Source of the DNA: JBDTSW01 sp039930945
GTDB lineage: Bacteria > Actinomycetota > Thermoleophilia > Solirubrobacterales > 70-9
Direction of reading: 5' to 3'
NCBI GenBank assembly: GCA_039930945.1
Contig: JBDTSW010000054.1
Span: 1-14,996 of the forward strand
DNA: 14,996 nt
Every line of letters starts with the position of its first letter. Positions within the stretch are counted from its first letter, which is position 1. The position numbers were made by a program, and so were the translations under genes. A model generated the notes under the pieces. It was not told the origin of the DNA. It searched no databases and was given only the letters and a program-made list of their open reading frames with translations. Of the stretch, positions 6,064-13,039 are shown piece by piece.

Positions 6064-7467
6064 ATGAGCAGGGGCTGGGGCCTACCTCTTGGTGCGCGGG
6101 CATCGATATCGGCGGTGGCCGCGCTTCTCGTCGGCCTGGTCCCGGCATCGCCCGCACTCGGCGCGGGAGCGAAGCTCGTCGAGAACATCAACCCGAGCAG
6201 CGCCAGCTCGAATCCCTCTTCGCTGGCGAACGTCGGCGGCAGGCTGTTCCTCTCTGCCGATGACGGCACCCACGGAGACGAGCCATGGCGATCGGACGGC
6301 ACCCGGGCGGGGACGAAGCTCCTCAAGGACATCTACCCGAGCACCAATGACTCGAGCCCCAGAGGGTTCACCAACGCCGGCGGGACGCTCTTCTTCTCGG
6401 CCTACGACCCCGAGTACAAGCAGGAGGTCTGGAAATCGGATGGGACCAGGGCCGGCACGAAGTTCATCGAGGAGATCAATCCGAATGCTTTCTACGGCTC
6501 CTACCCCGATGAGCTGACGAACGCCGGTGGGACCCTCTTCTTCCAGGCCGACGACGGCACCCACGGCGTCGAGCTGTGGCGCTCCGACGGCACCCGGGCG
6601 GGGACGAAGCTCCTCAAGGACATCAACCCGGACGCCGCCAGCGCCAACCCGTCCGAGCTGACCAACGTCGGCGGGACCCTCTTCTTTCGCGCCGAGGACG
6701 GAACCCGTGGGACCGAGCTGTGGCGCTCCGACGGCACCCGGCCGGGGACGAAGCTCGTCGAGGACATCAACCAGGACGCCGGGGTAAACGGCGGGTCGTC
6801 CTACCCGGATTACCTGACGAACTTCCACGGGACGCTCTTCTTCGGGGCCGACGACGGAAGGCACGGCCACGAGCTCTTCAGGTCGAACGGGACGCGGGCG
6901 GGGACGAGGCTCGTCAAGAACATCAGCCCCGGGAGCTCGGACTCGACCCCCGCCGACATGGCGAGCATTGGCCGGACGCTCTTCTTCGGGGCCGAAAGTC
7001 CCGCCGGCAACTCCGAGCTGTGGAAGACGGACGGCACCAAAGCCGGAACCAGACTCGTCGAGGAGATCAACCCCACGGCCAGCGCCCAGATCAACTTTCC
7101 GACAGCGTCGGGCGGGACGCTCTTCTTCTACGCCAGCGACGGAACCCATGGCAACGAGCTCTGGAAGTCCGACGGGACAGCGCCCGGGACGAAGCTGGTG
7201 AAGAACATCAACCCCGGGGGCGCGAACGCGAATCCCTACGAGCTGACCGACGTCGCGGGGAGGCTCTTCTTCACCGCCGACGACGGAACCCACGGCCGGG
7301 AGCTGTGGAAGTCGGACGGGACACGGCCGGGGACGAAGCTCGCGGCGGACATCCACGAGGACGCCACCGGCTCCGACCCTGGATGGCTGACCAACGTCGG
7401 CGGCACCCTCTTCCTCCGGGCCGACGACGGCACCGCCGGCGCCGAGCTTTGGAAGTTCGCTCCGTGA
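6064..7467 (+). CDS. Secreted ELWxxDGT-repeat beta-propeller protein
   Basis: 467 residues. A Sec-type signal peptide (about 1-34: short polar start, hydrophobic AVAALLVGLVPASPALGA) is followed almost entirely by repeats of about 47 residues built on GTLFFxADDGTHGxELWRSDGT and AGTKLLKDINP. Eight full repeats are flanked by half a repeat at each end (AKLVENINP...LANVG at the start, GTLFLRADDGTAGAELWK at the end), as expected if the ends close one blade of a circular propeller. The family is extracellular or surface-exposed, with no enzymatic role known to me. The ATG at 6064 is chosen because it begins the signal peptide and lies on the inferred transcription start. The frame is open upstream but without a signal. 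It lies between att-like copies and the intact tRNA, so it is probably island cargo. Repeats 2 and 6 have drifted from the consensus. Confidence 0.85.
   Translation: MSRGWGLPLGARASISAVAALLVGLVPASPALGAGAKLVENINPSSASSNPSSLANVGGRLFLSADDGTHGDEPWRSDGTRAGTKLLKDIYPSTNDSSPRGFTNAGGTLFFSAYDPEYKQEVWKSDGTRAGTKFIEEINPNAFYGSYPDELTNAGGTLFFQADDGTHGVELWRSDGTRAGTKLLKDINPDAASANPSELTNVGGTLFFRAEDGTRGTELWRSDGTRPGTKLVEDINQDAGVNGGSSYPDYLTNFHGTLFFGADDGRHGHELFRSNGTRAGTRLVKNISPGSSDSTPADMASIGRTLFFGAESPAGNSELWKTDGTKAGTRLVEEINPTASAQINFPTASGGTLFFYASDGTHGNELWKSDGTAPGTKLVKNINPGGANANPYELTDVAGRLFFTADDGTHGRELWKSDGTRPGTKLAADIHEDATGSDPGWLTNVGGTLFLRADDGTAGAELWKFAP
6238..7464 (+). repeat. In-gene tandem repeats of about 141-156 bases
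   Basis: Eight consecutive units plus a terminal half-unit encode the ELWxxDGT blades. DNA blocks such as GGGACGAAGCTC, TCCGACGGCACCCGG and GACGGAACCCACGG recur with small changes, so the array can expand, contract or convert by recombination. All unit lengths are multiples of three and preserve the frame. Confidence 0.8.
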
Positions 7468-7471
7468 GCGC

Positions 7472-7496
7472 CGCCGGCCGCTGAGCCGGCGCCCTT
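7472..7496 (+). terminator. Hairpin after the ELWxxDGT gene
   Basis: CGCCGGC (7472-7478), loop CGCTGA, GCCGGCG (7485-7491), followed by CCCTTT. It begins four bases after the stop codon. The T-run is short, as is usual in high-GC actinobacteria. Confidence 0.45.
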
Positions 7497-7512
7497 TGCG
7501 AGACTCACGCCC

Positions 7513-7608
7513 GTGCCCCGAAGCTACGACCGCTCGCCCGCCGACCTGCGCCCGGTCGAGATCGAGGCCGGGTTCGTCCGCACCGCGACCGGCTCGGCGC
7601 TCTACTCC
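7513..7608 (+). pseudogene. rph: 5' stub of rph (ribonuclease PH), truncated
   Basis: From the GTG at 7513, 32 codons encode an RNase PH N-terminus: PRSYDRSPADLRPVEIEAGF followed by VRTATGSALYS, the well-known RSDGRxPxxLRPVxIxxGF opening. At about 7608 the similarity stops. The expected GDTRVLCTASV continuation is absent and the frame runs into unrelated sequence ending at 7702-7704. Intact RNase PH is about 240 residues, so about 87 percent is missing, including all phosphorolytic active-site residues. The stub is non-functional. In a different frame, just past the break, PKELVPIVDVVTITETLGVR and a TGA (7668-7670) reads like the end of another gene, suggesting a deletion joined two genes. 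A working rph, if any, is elsewhere. Confidence 0.7.
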
Positions 7609-7828
7609 CAAAGGAACTCGTCCCCATCGTTGATGTGGTCACGATTACGGAGACGCTCGGTGTCCGTTGAGATTGCCGGCGGAAGTATCCTCTACCGAAG
7701 CTAGATCCTCTTCACTGGTCGAACCACCTGATATCGGGTGGAGCCTAATTCACCTAGAGCTTCGGATAGCGACACCACCGCAATCTTCCCTCAAACGAGC
7801 AAATCCGAACTGCAGGGAGTTTCTTAGA
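7609..7828. other. AT-richer patch with nested inverted repeats beside the tRNA
   Basis: Visibly richer in A and T than its neighbours. It contains CCGAAGCT (7695-7702) and AGCTTCGG (7758-7765), with CCACC (7724-7728) and GGTGG (7737-7741) nested at nearly the same centre. No gene beyond the possible C-terminal fragment ending at 7670 is supported. Position and composition point to the end of an integrated element, adjacent to the tRNA 3' end. Confidence 0.4.
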
Positions 7829-7901
<73 letters not shown>

Positions 7902-7921
7902 TCAGGCGCCGACGGGCTCGC

Positions 7922-7973
7922 CCGGCGGCGAAGCCAAGAATAGCCGCAGGGGAGCGGGCCCCGGCGGCGAAGC
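7922..7973. repeat. 13-base direct repeat upstream of tRNA-Ala(CGC)
   Basis: CCGGCGGCGAAGC occurs at 7922-7934 and 7961-7973 in the 162-base gap between the tRNA and the acidic-protein gene. No role is evident. The gap must also hold the tRNA promoter, for which TATTCT on the minus strand (7937-7942) is a weak -10 candidate. Confidence 0.4.
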
Positions 7974-8063
7974 ACCAGCGAGAATGGCGACGGCCTTGCG
8001 GGCTCCGCCGGAGAATGGATCGATAGGGGAAATCCGGGTAACCTTCGAATCGGTTCGAGAGCT

Positions 8064-8852
8064 ATGGGAAACCTCGACGAGGCGATTCGACAGCACCTGG
8101 ACCTGAAGCGCCGCCACGGCGCCGAAGACTCCGAGGTGAAGAGACTGGAAGACGAGGCATTCGGCCTGCCCACCCGCCCGGGCGAGCCGGATTTCCCCGA
8201 ATCCCAGGAGCACTCCGTCGTGCCGGCGGAAGGGGACGACAAGGCTGCAGAGCCCGAGCCGGCGGCCTCCGAGCTGCCCGCCGTCGAGGTCGCCGAGCCT
8301 GCTGAGCAGCCCGCCGCCGCGGTGCCGCCGCCGCCCTCCGTCGCCGAGCCCGCCGCCGCAGCCCCACCGCAGCCCGAGCCCGAGGCTGCTGAGCCCGTCC
8401 CCGAGCAGGAGCCGGTCGAGGAATCGACAGAGGAATCCGCCGAGTTCTACGACCACGCGGCCGTCGAGGAGGACGAGCTCGAGGACTCCGCCGACGACGA
8501 GCTGGAGGAGGAGGAGCCGGCCGATGAGCCGCCGGCCTCCGAGGAGCACCCGATCACCTCGGTGGAGACGGTCGAGCACCCGATGGAGGAGGAGCTGGCC
8601 GAGGACGAGGCCTCCTCGCCGGCCATCGAGGAATCGCCGCCCACCGACGAGGAGCCCCTGCCGGAGGGACCGATCACGGGCGAGGAGGACCTGCCGCCCG
8701 AGGCTCCGGCCACCGGCTCGGAGGAGACCCTGGAGGGCGACCCCGACGGTGGCGACGTGCTCGAGGAGACGCCCGAGTTCCTCCGCGACCAGCCCGAAGA
8801 CGACGAGCTCTGGTTCGAGCAGGGCGAGCCCAAGGACTTCGACTTCGACTGA
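8064..8852 (+). CDS. Acidic low-complexity protein with conserved ends, function unknown
   Basis: 262 residues. The N-terminus (1-35, GNLDEAIRQHLDLKRRHGAE then EVKRLEDEAFG) is a predicted amphipathic helix and ordered. Residues about 50-235 are a very acidic tract of Glu, Pro, Ala and Asp (runs such as EEDELEDSADDELEEEEPAD), presumably disordered. The last 25 residues (TPEFLRDQPEDDELWFEQGE then PKDFDFD) look ordered or motif-like again. The two ends resemble a protein I associate with Thermoleophilia genomes, without a known role. There is no signal peptide or membrane segment. The ATG at 8064 has only a weak purine stretch (GAGAG) before it. It converges on the glutamate dehydrogenase gene 36 bases away. 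The minus-strand frame at 7902-8579 is a composition artefact. Confidence 0.75.
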   Translation: MGNLDEAIRQHLDLKRRHGAEDSEVKRLEDEAFGLPTRPGEPDFPESQEHSVVPAEGDDKAAEPEPAASELPAVEVAEPAEQPAAAVPPPPSVAEPAAAAPPQPEPEAAEPVPEQEPVEESTEESAEFYDHAAVEEDELEDSADDELEEEEPADEPPASEEHPITSVETVEHPMEEELAEDEASSPAIEESPPTDEEPLPEGPITGEEDLPPEAPATGSEETLEGDPDGGDVLEETPEFLRDQPEDDELWFEQGEPKDFDFD

Positions 8853-8856
8853 TCAG

Positions 8857-8872
8857 GGCGCCGCCCGGCGCC
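8857..8872. terminator. Hairpin between convergent genes
   Basis: GGCGCC-GCCC-GGCGCC lies in the 36-base gap between the acidic-protein stop and the glutamate dehydrogenase stop. It could terminate both, but has no T-run on either strand. Confidence 0.35.
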
Positions 8873-8888
8873 GGCCGGCCGCCAGGCC

Positions 8889-10160
8889 CTAGATGTAGCC
8901 GCGGATCCTGGCCGCCTCGACCACCCGCTCGATGCCGACGAGGTAGGCGGCCTGGCGCAGGTCCAGGCCCTCCTCCTTGGAGCGGGCCGAGACCTCTCGG
9001 TAGGCGCGACGCATGATCGTGCCGAGCCGGTCGTTGACCTCGCGCTCGTCCCAGCGAAGGTGCTGGAGGTTCTGGACCCATTCGAAGTAGGAGGCGACGA
9101 CGCCTCCGGCGTTGGCCATCACGTCGGGGATCGTGTAGACGTCCTTGCCGCGCAGGATCTCGTCGGCCACGGGTGTGGTCGGGCTGTTGGCACCCTCGAC
9201 GATCACCTTGCACTGCATCCGATCGGCGTTGGCCTCGTGGATCATGCCCCCGAGCGCCGCCGGGATGAAGACGTCGCAGGGGACCGCGACCAGGTCGTCG
9301 CGGTCGATCGCCTCGGAGCCCTCGAACTCGGTGATCAGCCCCCCGGCGGCGATGTGGCCGTGCAGGGCGTTGGCGTCGATGCCCGCGTCGGAGCGAATCG
9401 CGCCGTTGGCATCCGAGACGGCGACCATCTTCGCCCCGAGCTGCTGCATGATCCGCGCCGCCCAGGAGCCGACGTTGCCGTAGCCCTGGACGGCGAAGGT
9501 GCTGTCGGCCGGGCTCAGCCCGAGGTGGGGCGCGGCCTCGCGGAACATGTAGACACAGCCGCGGCCGGTGGCCGCCTCGCGGCCCAGCGACCCCTCTAGC
9601 TCCAGCGGCTTGCCGGTGCAGATCGCCGGGGTGTGGCCGTGCAGCTTGCCGTACTGGTCCATCATCCAGGCCATCACCTGGGCGTTGGTGCCGACGTCGG
9701 GAGCGGGGATGTCGCGCGTCGGGCCCAGCACCTTCTCGATCTTGTCCATGAACGAGCGGGTGATGGCCTGCAGCTCCGAGCGCTCGAGCTTGTCCGCGGG
9801 GCAGTTGACGCCTCCCTTCGCGCCGCCGAAGGGGACGCCGGCGACGGCCGTCTTCCAGGTCATCAGCGAGGCCAGGGCGCGGACCTCGTCGACGTCGACC
9901 TCGGGGTGGTAGCGGATGCCGCCCTTGTAGGGGCCGCGGGCGCCGTTGTGCTGGATGCGATAGCCGGAGAAGACGTGGACCCTGCCGTCTGCGAGCTTCA
10001 CCGGGATCTGCACCGTGACCTCGCGGTAGGGGGTCCAGAAGACCACCCGCAGGTCGTCGGCCAGGCCCATTTGCTCGGCGGCCTTGTCGAAGTAGTGGCG
10101 AACGATCTCGAGGTTGGAGACCTCGGCCGCGTGGCGCACCGCGGTATCCGTATCAGCCAT
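8889..10160 (-). CDS. gdhA: Glutamate dehydrogenase (Glu/Leu/Phe/Val family, RocG/GudB type)
   Basis: 423 residues, matching the 420-residue hexameric type. It interconverts glutamate with 2-oxoglutarate and ammonia using NAD(P) in the cytoplasm, linking nitrogen to the TCA cycle. Visible features are the substrate lysines K79 (GPYKGGIRY) and K103 (MTWKTA), catalytic K115 in PFGGAKGG, D155 in IPAPDVGTN, the Rossmann glycines QGYGNVG (225-231) with D250 ending the next strand (an acidic residue there favours NAD but does not prove it), and the closing ANAGGVVASYFEWVQN. It ends in RIRGYI like RocG and GudB. The ATG at 10160 has GGAGGAGA six bases upstream. Transcribed alone. Leucine dehydrogenase is less likely given the length and substrate-site lysines. 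Confidence 0.93.
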   Translation of the reverse strand: MADTDTAVRHAAEVSNLEIVRHYFDKAAEQMGLADDLRVVFWTPYREVTVQIPVKLADGRVHVFSGYRIQHNGARGPYKGGIRYHPEVDVDEVRALASLMTWKTAVAGVPFGGAKGGVNCPADKLERSELQAITRSFMDKIEKVLGPTRDIPAPDVGTNAQVMAWMMDQYGKLHGHTPAICTGKPLELEGSLGREAATGRGCVYMFREAAPHLGLSPADSTFAVQGYGNVGSWAARIMQQLGAKMVAVSDANGAIRSDAGIDANALHGHIAAGGLITEFEGSEAIDRDDLVAVPCDVFIPAALGGMIHEANADRMQCKVIVEGANSPTTPVADEILRGKDVYTIPDVMANAGGVVASYFEWVQNLQHLRWDEREVNDRLGTIMRRAYREVSARSKEEGLDLRQAAYLVGIERVVEAARIRGYI

Positions 10161-10226
10161 CGGTCTCCTCCACGATCGGGTCCCGCTGCCTCGGGGGCGG
10201 TCATCCTCTCACAGCCCGGCCGGGCC

Positions 10227-10232
10227 TACAAT
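10227..10232 (+). promoter_or_regulatory. -10 element of the tRNA-Ala(TGC) promoter
   Basis: TACAAT ends ten bases before the mature 5' end of the tRNA. No clear -35 was found at the usual distance. Confidence 0.45.
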
Positions 10233-10241
10233 CGGGCATCT

Positions 10242-10314
10242 GGGGCCATAGCTCAGTTGGGAGAGCGCCGGCTTTGCAAGCCGGAGGTCGCCGGTTCGAG
10301 CCCGGCTGGCTCCA
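10242..10314 (+). tRNA. tRNA-Ala, anticodon TGC
   Basis: A complete 73-base cloverleaf: acceptor GGGGCCA/TGGCTCC with the alanine-specific G3-U70 pair, D arm GCTC/GAGC, anticodon stem CCGGC/GCCGG with loop TTTGCAA (anticodon TGC), T arm GCCGG-TTCGAGC-CCGGC, and A73. CCA is not encoded. It shares the D and T arms with the CGC isoacceptor at 7829-7901 but has a different anticodon stem and no duplicated fragments in this window. It lies in the 225-base gap between glutamate dehydrogenase and the secreted protein. Confidence 0.96.
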
Positions 10315-10385
10315 CTGCGGTCACTGCGGGCGCTCGGCCGTAGCGGTGGTACGGTGGCGGGCGTAAAAGGCAGAGGAGGAGACTC

Positions 10386-10769
10386 ATGAGGTTCAAGTTG
10401 GTCCCGGCGGCGCTCGTCGTCGCTTTCATCGGCGCGGTCGCCCTCCCGGGGATCGCCACCGCGGGTGGCGGCTACGACACGCATGTGAACATCAAGGAGG
10501 CGGCGCCCGGCGACTTCCACGGCGTCGTCAAGAGCGAGAAGCAGAAGGTCTGCGCCAAGGGGCGCAAGGTGACGCTCTACAAGCAGAAGGGGCACGACCA
10601 GAAGCCCAGCAAGGACGAGAAGATCCACAGCGACACCGCCTCCCTGTCGGGCGGCAAGTACAGGTGGGACACGGGCAACACCGGCACCAAGGGCAAGGTC
10701 TATGCCCGGGCGAAGAAGACCGATCAGTGCGACGCAGACAACAGCAAGACGATCAAGTCGTCCAAGTAG
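10386..10769 (+). CDS. Small secreted protein, function unknown
   Basis: 127 residues. Residues 1-26 form a signal peptide (MRFK then LVPAALVVAFIGAVALPGI, cleavage likely after ATA). The mature part has two cysteines, in KVCAKGRKVTLYK and in DQCDADNSKTI, which may form a disulfide. It is strongly basic, with many Lys. The pattern of a strand FHGVVKSEKQKV, a Cys, then RKVTLYK and later GKYRWDTGNTGTKGKVYARA resembles small extracellular beta-sandwich proteins frequent in actinobacteria, but I cannot name a family. The ATG at 10386 has AGAGGAGGAG a few bases upstream, a strong site. It follows tRNA-Ala(TGC) by 71 bases and ends before a convergent small membrane-protein gene. Confidence 0.85.
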   Translation: MRFKLVPAALVVAFIGAVALPGIATAGGGYDTHVNIKEAAPGDFHGVVKSEKQKVCAKGRKVTLYKQKGHDQKPSKDEKIHSDTASLSGGKYRWDTGNTGTKGKVYARAKKTDQCDADNSKTIKSSK

Positions 10770-10820
10770 CGCCAGAGGCACGATACGCCGGCGCCTGGGC
10801 CTGCGGGCACCCCACCCGGG

Positions 10821-10852
10821 CTGACCCGCCCCGCTAACGGCGGGGCGGTCAG
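10821..10852. terminator. Long GC hairpin between convergent genes
   Basis: CTGACC-c-GCCCCGC pairs with GCGGGGCGGTCAG (13 base pairs with one bulged C, loop TAACG). It lies between the secreted-protein stop and the end of the minus-strand membrane-protein gene, whose stop codon (10849-10851) is inside the right arm. Probably terminates in both directions. There is no T-run. Confidence 0.55.
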
Positions 10853-11043
10853 CGGCGGGGGGGGTTTCGGATCGCCCCGATCAGGCCGAGCATGATCATC
10901 CCGGCGATCGCCAGCGAGACGATCCCGAGGATGACCCCGGTCGCGGTGATCGCCTCGAAGATCGCGACCACCGAGATGCCCGCGAAGAGGATGCAGAAGG
11001 CGATGCCCGCTGCGAGGATGGCGGCGCGAACGCCGGCGCTCAT
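10849..11043 (-). CDS. Small two-helix membrane protein, function unknown
   Basis: 64 residues. Two hydrophobic helices, about 5-28 (VRAAILAAGIAFCILFAGIS) and 36-58 (GVILGIVSLAIAGMIMLGLI), with a short turn and a basic tail RNPPRR, so probably an inner-membrane hairpin. The ATG at 11043 has GAGG six bases upstream. It starts 42 bases after the rhomboid stop in the same direction, so it is likely co-transcribed. Small size makes it easy to miss, but the membrane profile and ribosome-binding site support it. No family name can be given. Confidence 0.7.
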   Translation of the reverse strand: MSAGVRAAILAAGIAFCILFAGISVVAIFEAITATGVILGIVSLAIAGMIMLGLIGAIRNPPRR

Positions 11044-11085
11044 CGGGCGCCTCGGAGTGGTCTGGTCGGTGGGCTCATCTCAGTC

Positions 11086-11958
11086 TCAGTACGCGGGCGA
11101 GGTGGTGGACGCTCCGCTTCTGTGGCGGTCGGCGAACAGCTTGATCGTCGCCAACCCGAACAGGAATCCGCCGACATGGGCAAGGTAGGCGATTCCACCG
11201 CCGGCACCAACCAGGTCGGAGATTCCGAGCTGGCCGAAGGCCGGAATCGCCTGCAGGGCGAACCAGATCCCGAGCATGATCAGCGCCGGGATCTCGATGA
11301 AGGTGACGAAGAAGACGATGATCACCATCGTCAGCACCCGCGCTCGCGGGTGCAGCAGTATGTAGCCCCCCAGCACCCCGGAGACGGCACCGCTGGCACC
11401 GATCGTCGGGATCGTCGACTGCGGCGCGAGCAGCGACTGCGCGTAGACGGCGACGATCCCGGCCAATAGATAGAAGGCCAGGAACCGGGGCCGGCCCATC
11501 GAGTCCTCGATGTTGTTGCCGAAGACCCAGAGGAAGAGCATGTTGCCGGCGAGGTGCAGGATCCCGGCGTGCATGAACAGCGAGGTGAGGACGGTCACCC
11601 ACCACGGCGGGCTGTCGATCGGCACCAGCGGGGCGGCTCCCTCGGCCTCGAGATCCTCGGCCTCGCCGTAGGTGTCCTGGCCCTCGCAGACGATGTCGAC
11701 CTTGGGGCGCTTGCCCTCGCGAGGCACCGCGCCGACGGCGCAGTCCTCGCCGGGATGGAGCACGCGGTAGGGGATGGCCCCGAACTCGAGCGCGTTGAGG
11801 TCGCGCTCGGTCACGCCCAGCTCGCGCATCTGCGGGCTCGAGTAGCCGTCGCCGGAGAAGCTCAGCTGCCAGGCGAAGAAGGCGACGTTGACCGCGATCA
11901 ACACCACGGTGAGGATCGGGAACCGCGAGGTCGGGATGTTGTCCTTGAGCGGGATCAA
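11086..11958 (-). CDS. Rhomboid-family intramembrane serine protease
   Basis: 290 residues with about six to seven membrane helices. The catalytic dyad is S189 in GASGAVSG and H261 in AHVGGFLFG. The oxyanion and loop residues HxxxN appear as H135/N139 in HLAGNMLFLW, and GRPRFL follows. An N-terminal helix (about 14-32) is followed by an unusually long non-membrane loop (34-118) with two cysteines (C73, C91), which probably faces outside. It cleaves membrane proteins within their helices; the substrate is unknown. The start is TTG at 11958, supported by the family-typical opening IPLKDN and by an in-frame TAG 15 bases upstream that excludes a longer form. The ribosome-binding site is weak. It lies 76 bases after lipA and just before the two-helix protein. 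Confidence 0.9.
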   Translation of the reverse strand: MIPLKDNIPTSRFPILTVVLIAVNVAFFAWQLSFSGDGYSSPQMRELGVTERDLNALEFGAIPYRVLHPGEDCAVGAVPREGKRPKVDIVCEGQDTYGEAEDLEAEGAAPLVPIDSPPWWVTVLTSLFMHAGILHLAGNMLFLWVFGNNIEDSMGRPRFLAFYLLAGIVAVYAQSLLAPQSTIPTIGASGAVSGVLGGYILLHPRARVLTMVIIVFFVTFIEIPALIMLGIWFALQAIPAFGQLGISDLVGAGGGIAYLAHVGGFLFGLATIKLFADRHRSGASTTSPAY

Positions 11959-12034
11959 GCGCGCGGAAGCCTATTCAGGCCGCGCCTTGCTCCGGGGCTA
12001 GTAGTCGGGGGCGTCCTGCCGGGCGTCGTGCTCG

Positions 12035-13033
12035 TCAGGCGAGGGCGGCAGCGCGGCCTTCCTCGGCCTCGCGGGCCGACTCGTCGGCGTGGTAGGAGCT
12101 GCGAACGAGCGGGCCCGAGGCGACCGAGGCGAAGCCCATCTCCAGGGCGGCGTCGCGGAGGGCGTCGAATTCCTCCGGATGCCAGTAGCGGACGACGGGC
12201 AGGTGCTTCTCGCTCGGGCGCAGGTACTGGCCGACGGTGAGGATCTCGACCTCGTGGTCGCGGAGGACGCCGAAGGCCTCGACCATCTCCTCGAAGCGCT
12301 CGCCAAGCCCGACCATCAGGCCCGACTTGGTTGTCACCTCGTCGCCGCCCATCTGCTTTCCCATTCGCAAGACGCGGGCCGAGCGGATGAAGTCCGACCC
12401 CCGCCTCGCCTTGGGGTAAAGGCGGGGAACGGTCTCGACGTTGTGGTTGAAGACATCGGGGCGCTCGGCGATTACCCGCGCCAGCGGCATCTCCTGGCCG
12501 CGGAAGTCGGGGGTCAGGACCTCGACCTTGCATTGCGGCGCGATCATCCGGATCGAGCGGATCACGCCGACGAAGGCCGAGGCGCCGTAATCGGGCAGAT
12601 CGTCGCGGTCGACCGAGGTGACCACCGCGTGGCGCAGACCCATGCGCTTGACCTGGTTGGCGACCCGAAGCGGCTCCAGGGGGTCGTTCCAGGTCGGCTT
12701 TCCGGTCTGCACGTTGCAAAAGCCGCAGCGGCGAGTGCAGACGTCGCCCAGAATCATGAAGGTCGCGGTGCCCCGCTCCCAGCACTCGCCGACGTTGGGG
12801 CAGTTCGCCTCCTCGCAGACGGTGTGCAGGTTGTCGGCCTGGATCGTCGACTTCAGCCGGCGGTAGTTGGGCCCGCCGGGGGCCGGGACCTTGAGCCAGG
12901 GGGGCTTGCGCTGGCCGAACGGCAGCCCGTCGGCAATCTGGCCGCCGCCCGGGTTGGCGCGCGAGCGGGTCACGTGAACGCGCTTCGTCACCTCGGTCGA
13001 GGAGGCGGCGCCGTTGCCGTCGGTCCCGGTCAT
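12035..13033 (-). CDS. lipA: Lipoyl synthase, radical SAM
   Basis: 332 residues. It inserts two sulfur atoms into the octanoyl chain carried on lipoyl domains, the last step of lipoate biosynthesis. The auxiliary 4Fe-4S cluster motif CEEANCPNVGEC (C73, C78, C84) and the radical-SAM motif CTRRCGFC (C99, C103, C106) are intact, and the C-terminal RSSYHADE (311-318) supplies the serine that ligates the auxiliary cluster. The region KPTWNDPLEP and VGLGE are also family-typical. The ATG at 13033 has TAGGAG a few bases upstream, formed partly by the lipB stop codon. The intergenic gap is six bases, so lipB and lipA are one transcript and probably coupled. The length is within the normal range, with a short variable N-terminal tail. 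Confidence 0.96.
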   Translation of the reverse strand: MTGTDGNGAASSTEVTKRVHVTRSRANPGGGQIADGLPFGQRKPPWLKVPAPGGPNYRRLKSTIQADNLHTVCEEANCPNVGECWERGTATFMILGDVCTRRCGFCNVQTGKPTWNDPLEPLRVANQVKRMGLRHAVVTSVDRDDLPDYGASAFVGVIRSIRMIAPQCKVEVLTPDFRGQEMPLARVIAERPDVFNHNVETVPRLYPKARRGSDFIRSARVLRMGKQMGGDEVTTKSGLMVGLGERFEEMVEAFGVLRDHEVEILTVGQYLRPSEKHLPVVRYWHPEEFDALRDAALEMGFASVASGPLVRSSYHADESAREAEEGRAAALA

Positions 13034-13039
13034 CCGCTC

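Noticed and set aside
6238..7464. CRISPR-like or satellite array
   Set aside because: Units are about 141-156 bases, coding and in frame, without short conserved repeats separated by unique spacers.
6082..7611. A 509-codon minus-strand frame with a repetitive protein
   Set aside because: Its repeats are only the antisense image of the ELWxxDGT repeats, whose plus-strand reading has a signal peptide, a promoter and a known motif.
7902..8579. A 225-codon leucine/glycine-rich minus-strand frame
   Set aside because: Antisense of the Glu/Asp-rich linker (GAG read backwards gives CTC, Leu). It looks membrane-like only for that reason and also lacks a start signal.
10242..10314. tRNA-Ala(TGC) as another att copy
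   Set aside because: Its similarity to the CGC tRNA is ordinary isoacceptor homology over the D and T arms. The anticodon stem core differs and the whole cloverleaf is present.
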